Assembly: GCA_964467255.1 (NCBI GenBank)
Contig: CAYXPR010000008.1
Span: forward strand, 41,797 to 105,796
Direction of reading: 5' to 3'
Length of the DNA: 64,000 bases
DNA from: CAYXPR01 sp964467255
Lineage (GTDB): Bacteria; Pseudomonadota; Alphaproteobacteria; Rickettsiales; RGZB01
Shown: in pieces, positions 15,413 to 24,542 of the stretch
Layout of the letters: each line of letters begins with the position of its first letter
Position numbering within the stretch: the first letter of the stretch is position 1
The notes under the pieces: generated by a model
Databases searched by the model: none
What the model was told of the DNA's origin: nothing
The model's input: only the letters and a program-made list of their open reading frames with translations
Program-made: the position numbers and the translations under genes

Positions 15413-15441
15413 TTGTGGCAATGTTTGTAATAGCATACATT
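15413..15441 (+). promoter_or_regulatory. Possible promoter before cheA
   Basis: TTGTGG (15413-15418) and TACATT (15436-15441) with a 17-bp spacer, in the 97-bp gap between chpT and cheA. Each hexamer matches four of six consensus bases, so it is only a candidate. Confidence 0.3.
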
Positions 15442-15495
15442 GTTAGTGCCTTATCAAAGACTTGATTCGGTAATGCCGGTGGCACAAGGAGGAGC

Positions 15496-18267
15496 ATGGA
15501 CGATCTTGTAAGCGAGTTTTTGGTCGAAACGTCTGAAAATCTTGAGGCGCTGGATAACGATTTGGTGGTGCTGGAACAAAGCCCCGATGACTCTGAAATT
15601 GTCGGCCGCATCTTCCGTGTGATGCACACCATTAAAGGAACCTGTGGGTTCCTTGGCCTTTCCCGTCTTGCGTCCGTTGCCCACGCGGCAGAAAATATTC
15701 TTGATAAAATCCGTGATCATAAAATTCCCGTTAGCTCTGAGGCCATCAGCCATATTCTGAAAGCAACGGATGTGATTAAGCAGCTGGTTTCGCACCTGGA
15801 AGAACAGGGGGCGGAGCCTGCAGGCGATGATGCGGATTTAGTGAAGGCATTAAATCATTTTGCGGAAACGGGTGGGTCTTCGCCTGCACCCGCGGCCGCG
15901 GCGCCTGCACCTGCTGCGGCACCAGCCAGCAAAACCCCCGACCTTGATGAAGAAATCGATTTTACGCCGGTGATGGCGCCCTGGGTGCCTGCGGAAGATG
16001 TGGCGGCGGCATCGGCTGCTGCTGCGCCAGCGCCTGCCGCACCTGCGCCGACGCCGGCTAAACCCGCGCCCGTGGCGGAAGAAGTGCGTAAAGCTGCTGT
16101 GGCCAAAGGGCTCGAGGTGGCGAAAAAAGAAAAAGAAGAAGGTGGTGACGGCCATGGCGGTGGTGCGGCAGGCGGTGCGGCCAACCAGAGCATTCGTGTG
16201 GGCGTGAATGTACTCGAACACCTGATGCAGATGGCTAGCGAACTGGTGCTAACACGCAACCAGCTGCTGCAGTTACAGCGCGATAATTTAGACTCTTCCT
16301 TCTCTGCGCCGCTTCAGCGCCTGAACCATATTACCACCGAGCTGCAGGAGGGGGTGATGAAAACTCGCATGCAGCCGATTGGCACGGCGTGGGCCAAGTT
16401 CCCGCGTATTATCCGCGACCTTGGCATGGAGCTGAACAAAAAGATTGAGCTTAAAATGGAAGGCGCTGAAACGGAACTCGACCGTCAGCTGCTAGATGTG
16501 ATTAAAGACCCCCTCACGCACATGGTGCGTAACTCGGCAGACCACGGCATTGAAATGCCAGATGCGCGTGTGGCAGCAGGTAAATCTGAAACCGGCACGG
16601 TGACGCTGAACGCCTTCCATGAAGGTGGCCACATTATTGTGAAAATCAGTGATGACGGCAAAGGCCTGAACGTAGACGCCATTAAGAAAAAAGCTGTTTC
16701 TAACGGCCTTGCCACGCAGGCGGAAGTGGACCATATGCCCGATAAGCAGGTGTTCCAGTTTATTTTCCAGCCCGGTTTTTCCACGGCGGAAAAAGTAACC
16801 TCTGTTTCCGGCCGCGGCGTGGGGATGGACGTGGTGGTGACCAACATTCAGAAAATCGGCGGCACGGTGGAGCTTGACTCTGCGCTGGGCAAGGGCTCTG
16901 AATTTACCATTAAAATTCCTCTGACACTGGCCATTATGCCGGTGCTGATTGTGGGTTGCCGCGATCAGCGTTATGCGATTCCGCAGATGCGCGTTTCGGA
17001 AGTGGTGCGTGCCAGCCATATGCGGGATGCCCACGCGAACACCAATGATTCGCCGGAAGAAAACAAGAAGAAGAAAATAGAATATTTTATCGAGAATATT
17101 AAAGACGCACAGGTGCTGCGTTTGCGCGGCAACTTGCTGCCGCTCATCACCTTGAGTAAGGTGCTTGGCTTGCCGGATATTGCCGAACAGAAGAACCCCT
17201 TTGTGGTGGTGTGCGAGCTTGGCACGCAGCGCTTCGGTATTATTGTAGATCATGTGTATGACACGGAAGAAATTGTGGTGAAGCCGGTGTCGAAAGTGCT
17301 TTCTGAAATTTCCGTTTTCTCAGGCATTACGATATTGGGCGATGGCAGCGTGATTATGATTTTAGACCCCAACGGCCTTGCGCGCGCCATGGGCGACACA
17401 GCGGTGCTGCAGAAAAAGCAGGTGCAGATGCTGGATGGTGCGGGGACCGAAAACAAAGTTGGGTTCTTGTTATTTTCCGCCGGTGGCCGTGCGAAAAAAG
17501 TGGTGCCGCTTGAGCTGGTCGCGCGCCTTGAAGAAATCGATATGAAGAAGGTGGAATGGGCGGGCGATAAGCCAGTGATTCAGTATCGAGGCGATTTAAT
17601 GCGCCTGACGACGCTTGAAGAAAATCAGGCATTGCCGACGAGCGGTACGCACGAAATCATCGTATTTATCGATGAAAATCGTATCATGGGGCTTGTGGTG
17701 GAGAAGGTGCTGGATATCGTTGAGCAGATGATGGACATCAAGGCCTCTGCCGGCAAGAAGAGCATTCTGGGCAGCATGGTGGTGCATGGTGAAACCTGTG
17801 ATTTAATTGATGTAGGCCATTATTTTTCTACCACCTATAACGAGTGGTTGGCTGAAAAAGGGGCCTTTACGGCCGCGTCTGAAAGCAAGCCGGGCGCAAA
17901 CAGCAACCTGCGTTTGCTGCTGGTGGACGATAGCCCGTTCTTCCGCAAGTTCATGAAGCCGGTGCTTTCGGTGGAAGGCTATCAGGTGACAACGGCAGAA
18001 GATGCAACCGAAGCGCTCAAAATGCTTCGTGCCGACAAGAAGTTTGATGCGGTGATTACGGACATCGATATGCCTGGTATCACGGGTGTGGAATTCGTGA
18101 AACAGTGCAAAGCTGACCCCAAGCTTTCGCATATTCCGTTCATCGCGCTGACGTCTTACAACAAAGAAAAACTCGGCGGTGATATCGCGGAAATCGGCTT
18201 TTCCGGTTATGTATCAAAATCAAATCGTGACAAGCTGGTGGGTACGATTCGTCAGGTGCTGGGCTAG
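15496..18267 (+). CDS. cheA: Hybrid chemotaxis kinase CheA with C-terminal receiver domain
   Basis: A 923-aa kinase. Domains in order: HPt (residues 1-~110; phospho-histidine H44 in RVMHTIKGTCGFLG); a long Ala/Pro linker in place of the usual P2 CheY-binding domain (~125-225); dimerisation helices and HATPase (HMVRNSADHGIE, ISDDGKGLN, GRGVGMDVV); a CheW-like domain (~485-640); a second CheW-like domain (~655-785); and a receiver (~800-923; LLLVDDSPFFRKF, phospho-Asp in VITDIDMPG, late Lys in YVSKSN). The receiver on the kinase may act as a phosphate sink or internal switch, as known for hybrid CheA proteins such as FrzE. Ribosome site AAGGAGGAG is excellent. First of cheA-W-Y-B-R. Confidence 0.93.
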   Translation: MDDLVSEFLVETSENLEALDNDLVVLEQSPDDSEIVGRIFRVMHTIKGTCGFLGLSRLASVAHAAENILDKIRDHKIPVSSEAISHILKATDVIKQLVSHLEEQGAEPAGDDADLVKALNHFAETGGSSPAPAAAAPAPAAAPASKTPDLDEEIDFTPVMAPWVPAEDVAAASAAAAPAPAAPAPTPAKPAPVAEEVRKAAVAKGLEVAKKEKEEGGDGHGGGAAGGAANQSIRVGVNVLEHLMQMASELVLTRNQLLQLQRDNLDSSFSAPLQRLNHITTELQEGVMKTRMQPIGTAWAKFPRIIRDLGMELNKKIELKMEGAETELDRQLLDVIKDPLTHMVRNSADHGIEMPDARVAAGKSETGTVTLNAFHEGGHIIVKISDDGKGLNVDAIKKKAVSNGLATQAEVDHMPDKQVFQFIFQPGFSTAEKVTSVSGRGVGMDVVVTNIQKIGGTVELDSALGKGSEFTIKIPLTLAIMPVLIVGCRDQRYAIPQMRVSEVVRASHMRDAHANTNDSPEENKKKKIEYFIENIKDAQVLRLRGNLLPLITLSKVLGLPDIAEQKNPFVVVCELGTQRFGIIVDHVYDTEEIVVKPVSKVLSEISVFSGITILGDGSVIMILDPNGLARAMGDTAVLQKKQVQMLDGAGTENKVGFLLFSAGGRAKKVVPLELVARLEEIDMKKVEWAGDKPVIQYRGDLMRLTTLEENQALPTSGTHEIIVFIDENRIMGLVVEKVLDIVEQMMDIKASAGKKSILGSMVVHGETCDLIDVGHYFSTTYNEWLAEKGAFTAASESKPGANSNLRLLLVDDSPFFRKFMKPVLSVEGYQVTTAEDATEALKMLRADKKFDAVITDIDMPGITGVEFVKQCKADPKLSHIPFIALTSYNKEKLGGDIAEIGFSGYVSKSNRDKLVGTIRQVLG

Positions 18268-18283
18268 AGAATAGGAAAAATAT

Positions 18284-18766
18284 ATGGGCGCAGAAATTAT
18301 TCCAATCGAACAGGCTCGCAGCCGTCAGCTGGCGCTAACGGAAAAACAGCAATATGTGACCATGCGCCTCGGCGGGCAGCTTTTCGGCCTACCGGTGCTT
18401 GCGGTGCAGGACGTATTAAAAGGCCAGCAGATTACGCCCATTCCGCTTGCCGCCCGCGAAATTGCCGGTGCGCTGAACCTACGCGGGCGTATCGTGACGG
18501 TGGTGGATATGCGCTGTCGTCTTGGTATTGCGCCAAACGAAAAGCAGAAAAAATCTATGCAGGTGGTGGTGGAGCATGGTGGCGATTTATATAGCCTGCT
18601 CGTAGACGAAGTGGGTGATGTGATGCTGCTTTCCAAGTCAGACTACGAAAGTAACCCCTCAAACCTTTCGCCGCAATGGCTGCGTGTGGCGCGCGGCGTA
18701 TTCCGGCTGGAAGAGGAAATTATGGTGCTGTTAGATATTGAAAGCGTGCTGAATATCAGCGCGTAA
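18284..18766 (+). CDS. cheW: Chemotaxis coupling protein CheW
   Basis: A 160-aa CheW that bridges chemoreceptors and CheA. Typical segments: YVTMRLGGQLFGLPVLAVQD, ITPIPLAAREIAGALNLRGR and IVTVVDMRCRLG, then the NLSPQWLRVARGVFRLEEEI region. About 25 extra residues precede the core. It starts 16 bp after cheA. No methyl-accepting receptor gene lies in this operon, so receptors are encoded elsewhere. Confidence 0.93.
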   Translation: MGAEIIPIEQARSRQLALTEKQQYVTMRLGGQLFGLPVLAVQDVLKGQQITPIPLAAREIAGALNLRGRIVTVVDMRCRLGIAPNEKQKKSMQVVVEHGGDLYSLLVDEVGDVMLLSKSDYESNPSNLSPQWLRVARGVFRLEEEIMVLLDIESVLNISA

Positions 18767-18790
18767 TGTTTTTTACCAAGGGAGCGAGAG

Positions 18791-19156
18791 ATGAAAAAGG
18801 CGTTAGTGGTGGATGATTCCAGGGTGGTGCGCTCGGTTTCAAACCGCATCATGCAGGGCTTAGGCTTTGAGGTGCGCGAAGCTGAAAATGGTGAAGTGGC
18901 ACTGAATGCCTGCAAGCAGCAAATGCCGGATGTGATTCTGCTCGACTGGAATATGCCGGTGATGGATGGCCTGCAATTCGTGACGCAGTTTAAATCGGTA
19001 CCAGGCTCCAGCAACGTGAAAATCATTTTCTGCACGACCGAAAATGAGGTGAGCAAAATTCAGCAAGCCGTGGCAGCGGGCGCACATGAATATGTGATGA
19101 AGCCGTTTGATTCAGAAATTATCCAGAATAAATTACAGCAACTCGGAATGTTATAA
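18791..19156 (+). CDS. cheY: Chemotaxis response regulator CheY
   Basis: A 121-aa stand-alone receiver. Acidic pair D9-D10 (ALVVDDSRVVR), phospho-acceptor D52 (ILLDWNMPVMDG), the Thr pair in FCTTENE and the conserved Lys in YVMKPF are all present, so it should be phosphorylated by CheA. It presumably binds the flagellar switch. The gene has a good ribosome site (GGGAGCGAG) and ends directly before the cheB GTG start. Confidence 0.93.
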   Translation: MKKALVVDDSRVVRSVSNRIMQGLGFEVREAENGEVALNACKQQMPDVILLDWNMPVMDGLQFVTQFKSVPGSSNVKIIFCTTENEVSKIQQAVAAGAHEYVMKPFDSEIIQNKLQQLGML

Positions 19157-20248
19157 GTGAGCAGAAAAATCCGCATCGCCATCGTGGACGAGTCCGCGCG
19201 CGCGCGCGGGTTCATCGCGAGCGCCTTGCAGGAAGAAACAGGCGCCGAGGTGGTGGCCTCGGTTACTAGTGCAGATCAGGTGCCTTCCGGCGCTACGGCG
19301 CCAGACCTTGTGTTTATCGATGTATCGGCCGCCAGCGGACTTGAGGCGCTCACGAAACTGGGCAGCACCTTGCCAAATGCAAAAGCGATTGCGCTGGCAG
19401 GAAACTCCGAGGCAGGTATACAAGCAATGGTGAAGGCGATGCAGCGTGGTGCGGCAGACTGTATGATTAAGATTCTGCCAACCGAGCATGTCGAAAAATC
19501 CAAAGTTTTTTTACGCGACATTAAAACAAAAGTAAGTGCATTTGTGGCGAATGCAGGGATTGTTGCACCGGCACCGAATGCAGAGGTTTCATCTAAAAAA
19601 AGCGCTGCGCAAGAGCCTGATCTCAAACTCAGTTTTCAGCCTAAACCCGTCATGTTTTTACCGAAGGCACTTGCCATTGCTTCCTCCACCGGCGGGCCTA
19701 AATCACTCGTCAGCGTATTTGAAAAACTAAAGAGCAGGAAATTTTCGATTCCAGTGTTTGTAACGCAGCACATGCCAAAAGATTTTACCAAACATTTTGC
19801 CAAACAGTTAGAAGAAGCCATTGGTATTCCTGTGGCGGAAGGCGTGGATGGTCAAGTGGTGGCACCAGGGCATGTGTATGTTGCGCCCGGTGATTATCAC
19901 ATGCAGGTGGAGAAAAATGCAGCCGGTGCCGTGGTGATTCGCCTGAACCAGAACCCGCCAGAAAATTTCTGCCGCCCTGCGGCAGACCCGATGATTCGAA
20001 GCCTCGTGGAAACCTATGGCGGCCACGGCGTGTTACTGGCGGTGCTAACGGGTATGGGTTCTGACGGGCAGAAGGGTGCAGAAATATTGGTGAAAGAAGG
20101 TGGCCTTGTGATTGCGCAGGATAAAGCCACCAGCGTGGTGTGGGGCATGCCCGGTGCGGTGGCAATGGCAGGGCTAACGCATAAACTCTACCCGCTTGAC
20201 GACATCCATTTTGGCATTATTGAGCATAGCTCAGGCAGGATTGCATGA
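19157..20248 (+). CDS. cheB: Chemotaxis protein-glutamate methylesterase CheB
   Basis: A 363-aa two-domain protein. The receiver (1-~120) has phospho-acceptor D55 (LVFIDVSA) but a reduced acidic pocket (VDES instead of VDDS). The C-terminal esterase shows the catalytic Ser-His-Asp set: S177 in ASSTGGPKSL, H205 in VTQHMPKDF and D303 in LTGMGSDGQKGA. It removes methyl groups from chemoreceptors for adaptation. GTG start immediately follows the cheY stop. It overlaps cheR by 4 bp (ATGA), which indicates coupled translation. Confidence 0.93.
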   Translation: MSRKIRIAIVDESARARGFIASALQEETGAEVVASVTSADQVPSGATAPDLVFIDVSAASGLEALTKLGSTLPNAKAIALAGNSEAGIQAMVKAMQRGAADCMIKILPTEHVEKSKVFLRDIKTKVSAFVANAGIVAPAPNAEVSSKKSAAQEPDLKLSFQPKPVMFLPKALAIASSTGGPKSLVSVFEKLKSRKFSIPVFVTQHMPKDFTKHFAKQLEEAIGIPVAEGVDGQVVAPGHVYVAPGDYHMQVEKNAAGAVVIRLNQNPPENFCRPAADPMIRSLVETYGGHGVLLAVLTGMGSDGQKGAEILVKEGGLVIAQDKATSVVWGMPGAVAMAGLTHKLYPLDDIHFGIIEHSSGRIA

Positions 20249-21075
20249 CGGAAAAAGCCCTGCCACAGGACATGCAGTTTTTGCGCGAGCTGGTGAAAAA
20301 AAACTCCGGTATTTATCTGACCGAAGATAAAGATTACCTGCTGGAAACACGCCTGCTGCCGCTGCTACGCAAACTGAATCTTACCACGCTGGGTGAGTTG
20401 GTGACCAAACTGAAGTCGAACCTGGATAAAAATATTGTTGCAGAAATCGTGGATGCGATGACCACGAACGAAACCTCTTTCTTCCGCGACCTTCGCCCCT
20501 TTAACGTGATGCGCGACGTGATGTTTCCGGAAATTATTGCGAAGAAAAAACCGGGTGAAACGATACGTATTCTTTCGGCGGCGTGCTCCTCAGGGCAGGA
20601 AGCCTACTCTATTGCCCTCATGATTCTAGAGAATCAGACAAAATGGAATGGCGCTAAATTCAGTATCCATGGCGTGGATATCGATAACACTATTCTTACC
20701 AAGGCGCGCGATGGGCTATACACGCAATTTGAAGTGCAGCGTGGCTTGCCGATTACGATGATGCTGAAATATTTTACGCAGGAAGACGAACGCTGGCGCA
20801 TGAAGCCGGAAGTGAAACAGATGGTAAGTTTTTCACAAGGTAACCTGATGGAAAAAAGCATCAGCGGTGGGCCGTTTGATATTGTGCTGTGCCGCAACGT
20901 GCTGATTTATTTTGAGGAAGCGCTGAAGAAACAAGTTATTGCCAGCCTGCTGATGAACTTGCGCCCCGAAGGGTTTTTCATTATCGGCGCATCAGAAAGC
21001 GGCTTCGGCCTGAACAGCGACATCCAGAACTTCGGTGAAGTGTCGGGCATTTTCCGCTATCAGCCGAAGAAATAA
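20245..21075 (+). CDS. cheR: Chemotaxis protein methyltransferase CheR
   Basis: A 276-aa S-adenosylmethionine-dependent methyltransferase that methylates receptor glutamates. The N-terminal helical domain contains FLRELVKKNSGIYLTEDKDY and MTTNETSFFRDLRPF. The SAM site is RILSAACSSGQEAYSIAL, and FDIVLCRNVLIYF lies at the active face. It is last in the che operon and abuts the gatB stop on the other strand. No cheD or cheZ is present. Confidence 0.95.
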   Translation: MTEKALPQDMQFLRELVKKNSGIYLTEDKDYLLETRLLPLLRKLNLTTLGELVTKLKSNLDKNIVAEIVDAMTTNETSFFRDLRPFNVMRDVMFPEIIAKKKPGETIRILSAACSSGQEAYSIALMILENQTKWNGAKFSIHGVDIDNTILTKARDGLYTQFEVQRGLPITMMLKYFTQEDERWRMKPEVKQMVSFSQGNLMEKSISGGPFDIVLCRNVLIYFEEALKKQVIASLLMNLRPEGFFIIGASESGFGLNSDIQNFGEVSGIFRYQPKK

Positions 21076-22530
21076 TTAGCCACTGAGTTTCTGTTTTAAG
21101 ATGTCATTCACTATCGCGGGGTTGCCTTTGCCCTGCATGGCTTTCATCACCTGACCCACAAAGAAGCCAAACATCTTATCCTTACCGCTGCGGTATTCGG
21201 CCACTTTATCGGCATTGGCGGCGATGATTTCATCAATCACTTTTTCAATCGCGCCCGTATCAGTCACCTGCTTCATGCCTTTTTCTTCCACGATGGCAGC
21301 GGCGTCTTTGCCGGTTTCCATCATGATGTCGAGCACGTCTTTGGCGATTTTTCCGCTGATGGTGTTGTCGGTAATCAGTGCCAAGAGCCCTGCCATTTTT
21401 TCAGCCGTGACGGGGGATTCGGTGATGTCCTTGCCGGATTTATTCAGGCGGCCGAACAGTTCGGCGGTAATCCAGTTCGCAGCGAGTTTAGGATCGTTAT
21501 CATTGGCCACTCTTTCAAAAAACTCGGCGCTGGCTTGGTCTGCTACCAGTACGCTGGCATCATACGGTGAAAGGCCAAAATTTTCGATGTAGCGTTTCTT
21601 TTTGCCGTCGGGCAACTCCGGTAATGTTTTGCGGATGCTGTCCACAAAAGACTGCTCGAGCACAAGCGGGAGCAAGTCGGGGTCGGGGAAATAGCGGTAA
21701 TCATGCGCATCTTCTTTGCTGCGCATGGTGCGTGTTTCGCCGGTGTTGGCATCAAACAGGCGTGTTTCCTGCGCGATGTTTCCGCCGGTTTCCAAAATTT
21801 CGACCTGACGTTTGGCTTCAAACTCAATCGCACGGATGATGTTGCGGATGGAGTTGAGATTTTTGATTTCGCAGCGCGTGCCATAGGGCGCGCCCGCTTT
21901 GCGTACCGACACGTTGGCGTCGCAGCGCATGGAACCTTTTTCCATGTCGCCGTCGCACGTACCGAGGTAACGCACGATGGAGCGCAGTTTTTTCATGTAT
22001 TCAGCAGCTTCTTCCGGCGCGCGCATGTCGGGCTCGCTCACTACTTCCATCAACGCAATGCCGGAGCGATTGAGGTCAATAAACGTGCTGTCGGGGCTTT
22101 GGTCGTGCATGGATTTACCGGCATCTTGCTCGAGGTGGATGCGGGTGACGCCGACTTTTTTCACCGTGCCGTCGGGCATATCAAGCAGCACTTCACCCTT
22201 GCCCACGATGGGATCAAGGAACTGCGAAATCTGGTAGCCCTGTGGCAAATCCGCATAGAAATAATTTTTGCGGTCAAACACGCTTTTCAAATTAATCTGT
22301 GCGTTGATGCCAAGGCCGGTTTTTACGGCCTGTTCAACGCAGTAGCCGTTGATAACGGGCAGCATGCCTGGCATGGCGGCATCCACCAGCGACACCTGCG
22401 TGTTTGGTTCAGCGCCGAATTCGGTGGCAGAGCCGGAGAACAGTTTGGAGTTTGAGGAAACCTGCGCGTGGACTTCAAGCCCGATCACCATTTCCCAATC
22501 ACCTGTATTGCCTTTAATGATGGCGCCCAT
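21076..22530 (-). CDS. gatB: Asp/Glu-tRNA amidotransferase subunit B
   Basis: A 484-aa GatB, the kinase/tRNA-binding subunit that activates Glu- or Asp-charged tRNA for transamidation. Family marks: WEMVIGLEVHAQVSSNSKLF at the N-terminus, NYFYADLPQGYQISQ, RIHLEQDAGKSMHD, RSGIALMEVVSEPD, GSMRCDANVSVR and a C-terminal YqeY-like tail (MFGFFVGQVMKAMQGKGNP). Its start overlaps the gatA stop by 1 bp (TAATG). Third gene of gatC-gatA-gatB. Confidence 0.97.
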   Translation of the reverse strand: MGAIIKGNTGDWEMVIGLEVHAQVSSNSKLFSGSATEFGAEPNTQVSLVDAAMPGMLPVINGYCVEQAVKTGLGINAQINLKSVFDRKNYFYADLPQGYQISQFLDPIVGKGEVLLDMPDGTVKKVGVTRIHLEQDAGKSMHDQSPDSTFIDLNRSGIALMEVVSEPDMRAPEEAAEYMKKLRSIVRYLGTCDGDMEKGSMRCDANVSVRKAGAPYGTRCEIKNLNSIRNIIRAIEFEAKRQVEILETGGNIAQETRLFDANTGETRTMRSKEDAHDYRYFPDPDLLPLVLEQSFVDSIRKTLPELPDGKKKRYIENFGLSPYDASVLVADQASAEFFERVANDNDPKLAANWITAELFGRLNKSGKDITESPVTAEKMAGLLALITDNTISGKIAKDVLDIMMETGKDAAAIVEEKGMKQVTDTGAIEKVIDEIIAANADKVAEYRSGKDKMFGFFVGQVMKAMQGKGNPAIVNDILKQKLSG

Positions 22531-24023
22531 TATGCGGCCTCCTTGTTCTGGATGAGTGCGGGCAGGGCAGAGAAATTCACCGCCTGCTCAAGCGCACCTG
22601 CGACGTTGAAAACCGTCTGTTCGTCAAACGGCTTGCCGATAATCTGCATGCCGAGCGGTAGGCCATCTGCGGAAAGCCCCGTGGGCAGCGAAAGCCCCGG
22701 CAAGCCTGCCATGGAAGCAGGTATGGTGAACACGTCGTTCAAATACATCTGCACCGGGTCTGCCATGTTTTCGCCAATCGCAAATGCGGCAGAAGGTGCG
22801 GTGGGCGCTAAAATCGCATCCACGGTTTTAAAGGCTTTTTCAAAGTCACGCGCGATGAGCGTGCGCACCTGTTGCGCCTTTTTGTAATACGCATCGTAAT
22901 AACCGGCAGAGAGCACGTAAGTGCCAATCATGATGCGGCGTTTGACTTCGCGGCCAAACCCTTCGGCGCGCGTTTTTTCATACATTTCTTCCAAGGACTT
23001 CACTGGCTTATCGGTGCGGAAGCCATAGCGCACGCCGTCATAGCGCGCGAGGTTGGAAGAAGCCTCAGCCGGAGCAATGATGTAGTAGGTTGCGAGCGCA
23101 TATTTCGTGTGCGGCAGCGAGATTTCTATAATCTCGGCGCCCTGGTCTTTGAGCGCAGCAGCATTCTTTTCCCACAGCGCTTTGATTTCAGCCGGCATGC
23201 CATCCACCTGATATTCTTTCGGGATGCCGATTTTTTTGCCCTTCATGGAGGTGTTTAAGCTTTTGCTCCATGCAGGCACAGCCATTTCGACGGAAGTGGA
23301 ATCTTTTGCATCGAACCCGCAAATGCTTTCCAGCATCAGCGCGCTATCGGTTACGTCGCGTGCGAACACGCCGGCCTGGTCGAGCGAGCTGGCGAAGGCA
23401 ATCATGCCCCAGCGCGAGCAACGGCCATAAGTGGGCTTTATCCCCGTGATGCCACAGAAGGCGGCAGGCTGGCGAATGGAGCCGCCCGTGTCAGAACCTA
23501 GCGCGCCCATGGCGATACGCGCAGCAACTGCTGCGGCAGAGCCACCGGAAGAACCGCCTGGCACGAGGTCTTTGTTATCGCTCTTGCGCTTCCATGGGTT
23601 AATCACATTGCCATAGCAGCTGGTGATGTTCGCGCTGCCCATGGCGAATTCATCCATGTTGGTTTTGCCCAGCATCACCGCGCCTGCATTAAACAGGTTG
23701 GTGGTGACGGTGGATTCATAAGTCGGCGTGAAGCCGCTTAAAATTTTAGAACACGAGGTGGACGACACACCCTTGGTGCAGAATAAATCTTTCACAGCGA
23801 GGGGAATGCCTTCGAGCAAACCCGCTTTGCCTTCAGCGCGGCGTTTGTCAGAAGCCTTTGCCATGTCTTTAGCAATGTCCGGTGTGGCGGCAGAGAAGGC
23901 ATTCAGTTTTTCATGCGACTTCATGGCGCCAAGATGCGCCTCGGTGAGTTCTACCGAGGTGAATTCTTTTTTGCTAAGGCCGTTTAAAGCGTCGCGGATG
24001 GAAAGATGCGTGAGGTTTGTCAT
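22530..24023 (-). CDS. gatA: Asp/Glu-tRNA amidotransferase subunit A
   Basis: A 497-aa amidase-signature enzyme that releases ammonia from glutamine for the transamidation. The catalytic Lys lies in PLAVKDLFCTKG, and the Ser-cisSer pair in VPGGSSGGSAAAVAARIAMG and GSDTGGSIRQPAAFCG. Full length for the family. The start overlaps the gatC stop by 1 bp. The presence of gatCAB implies that Gln-tRNA and/or Asn-tRNA is made indirectly. Confidence 0.97.
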   Translation of the reverse strand: MTNLTHLSIRDALNGLSKKEFTSVELTEAHLGAMKSHEKLNAFSAATPDIAKDMAKASDKRRAEGKAGLLEGIPLAVKDLFCTKGVSSTSCSKILSGFTPTYESTVTTNLFNAGAVMLGKTNMDEFAMGSANITSCYGNVINPWKRKSDNKDLVPGGSSGGSAAAVAARIAMGALGSDTGGSIRQPAAFCGITGIKPTYGRCSRWGMIAFASSLDQAGVFARDVTDSALMLESICGFDAKDSTSVEMAVPAWSKSLNTSMKGKKIGIPKEYQVDGMPAEIKALWEKNAAALKDQGAEIIEISLPHTKYALATYYIIAPAEASSNLARYDGVRYGFRTDKPVKSLEEMYEKTRAEGFGREVKRRIMIGTYVLSAGYYDAYYKKAQQVRTLIARDFEKAFKTVDAILAPTAPSAAFAIGENMADPVQMYLNDVFTIPASMAGLPGLSLPTGLSADGLPLGMQIIGKPFDEQTVFNVAGALEQAVNFSALPALIQNKEAA

Positions 24024-24307
24024 TATTCAATCACCTTCGGTACGAGGAAGCAGCCATATTCTGCGCGCGGGGCGTTTTTAAGCACATCCTCGCGGATGTT
24101 GCCGTCTGTGACTGTGTCTTCGCGCCAGCGCAGCGTGTTGCTGGCCGTGCCCGTCATCTGCGGAACGCCGTCCGTATTCACCGATTGCAGCTCTTCCGCC
24201 AATGATAAAATCTTCGATAACTCAGTGGCATAGGAGGCTATTTCGCTCTCTGTTACCTCAATGCGGGCCAGTTTGGCGATTTTTTTGACGGTTTTTGCAT
24301 CCAGCAT
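24023..24307 (-). CDS. gatC: Asp/Glu-tRNA amidotransferase subunit C
   Basis: A 94-aa GatC from ATG 24307: MLDAKTVKKIAKLARIEVTE, then ELSKILSLAEELQSVNTDGV, LRWREDTVTDGNIREDVL and a C-terminal GCFLVPKVIE, all standard. It wraps around GatA and stabilises the complex. A longer upstream reading (to 24370) has no support. It is first in the operon, with a likely promoter 35-65 bp upstream. Confidence 0.95.
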   Translation of the reverse strand: MLDAKTVKKIAKLARIEVTESEIASYATELSKILSLAEELQSVNTDGVPQMTGTASNTLRWREDTVTDGNIREDVLKNAPRAEYGCFLVPKVIE

Positions 24308-24341
24308 GGGGAAACCCTTTGTTTTTGAGCAGGAAGCCGCA

Positions 24342-24370
24342 GTTTTAAAAGGTTTCCCACCGTTTGGCAA
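24342..24370 (-). promoter_or_regulatory. Probable gatCAB promoter
   Basis: On the minus strand, -35 TTGCCA (24365-24370) and -10 TAAAAC (24342-24347) with a 17-bp spacer, placed about 35 bp upstream of the gatC start. Confidence 0.45.
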
Positions 24371-24491
24371 GGGTAAAAAACAAACGAAAATAGCGCTAAT
24401 TTTAAGTAAAAACTGACGGAAAACAGCCCCCCTAGCTTAACGTTTTCCTAAGGCTTATTTGGTATGGTTAAAGGGTAACAAGGGGAATGAA

Positions 24492-24522
24492 GCCTGGTGC
24501 CTAGGGAAAGGCGTTACCAGGC
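24492..24522 (+). promoter_or_regulatory. 5' leader hairpin before the 74-aa gene
   Basis: GCCTGGTGCCT (24492-24502) pairs with AGGC (24509-24512) and ACCAGGC (24516-24522), giving an 11-bp stem with a 3-nt bulge. It ends 20 bp before the ATG at 24543, just ahead of the GGGAGAA ribosome site. It may stabilise or regulate the small mRNA. Confidence 0.45.
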
Positions 24523-24542
24523 GGGAACAGGGAGAATAAAAG

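Noticed and set aside
16492..17253. Long minus-strand ORF (253 aa) inside cheA
   Set aside because: Antisense shadow produced by the codon bias of cheA; no motif or ribosome site.
21703..22455. Plus-strand 250-aa ORF inside gatB
   Set aside because: Antisense shadow, His/Phe-rich and without family features.
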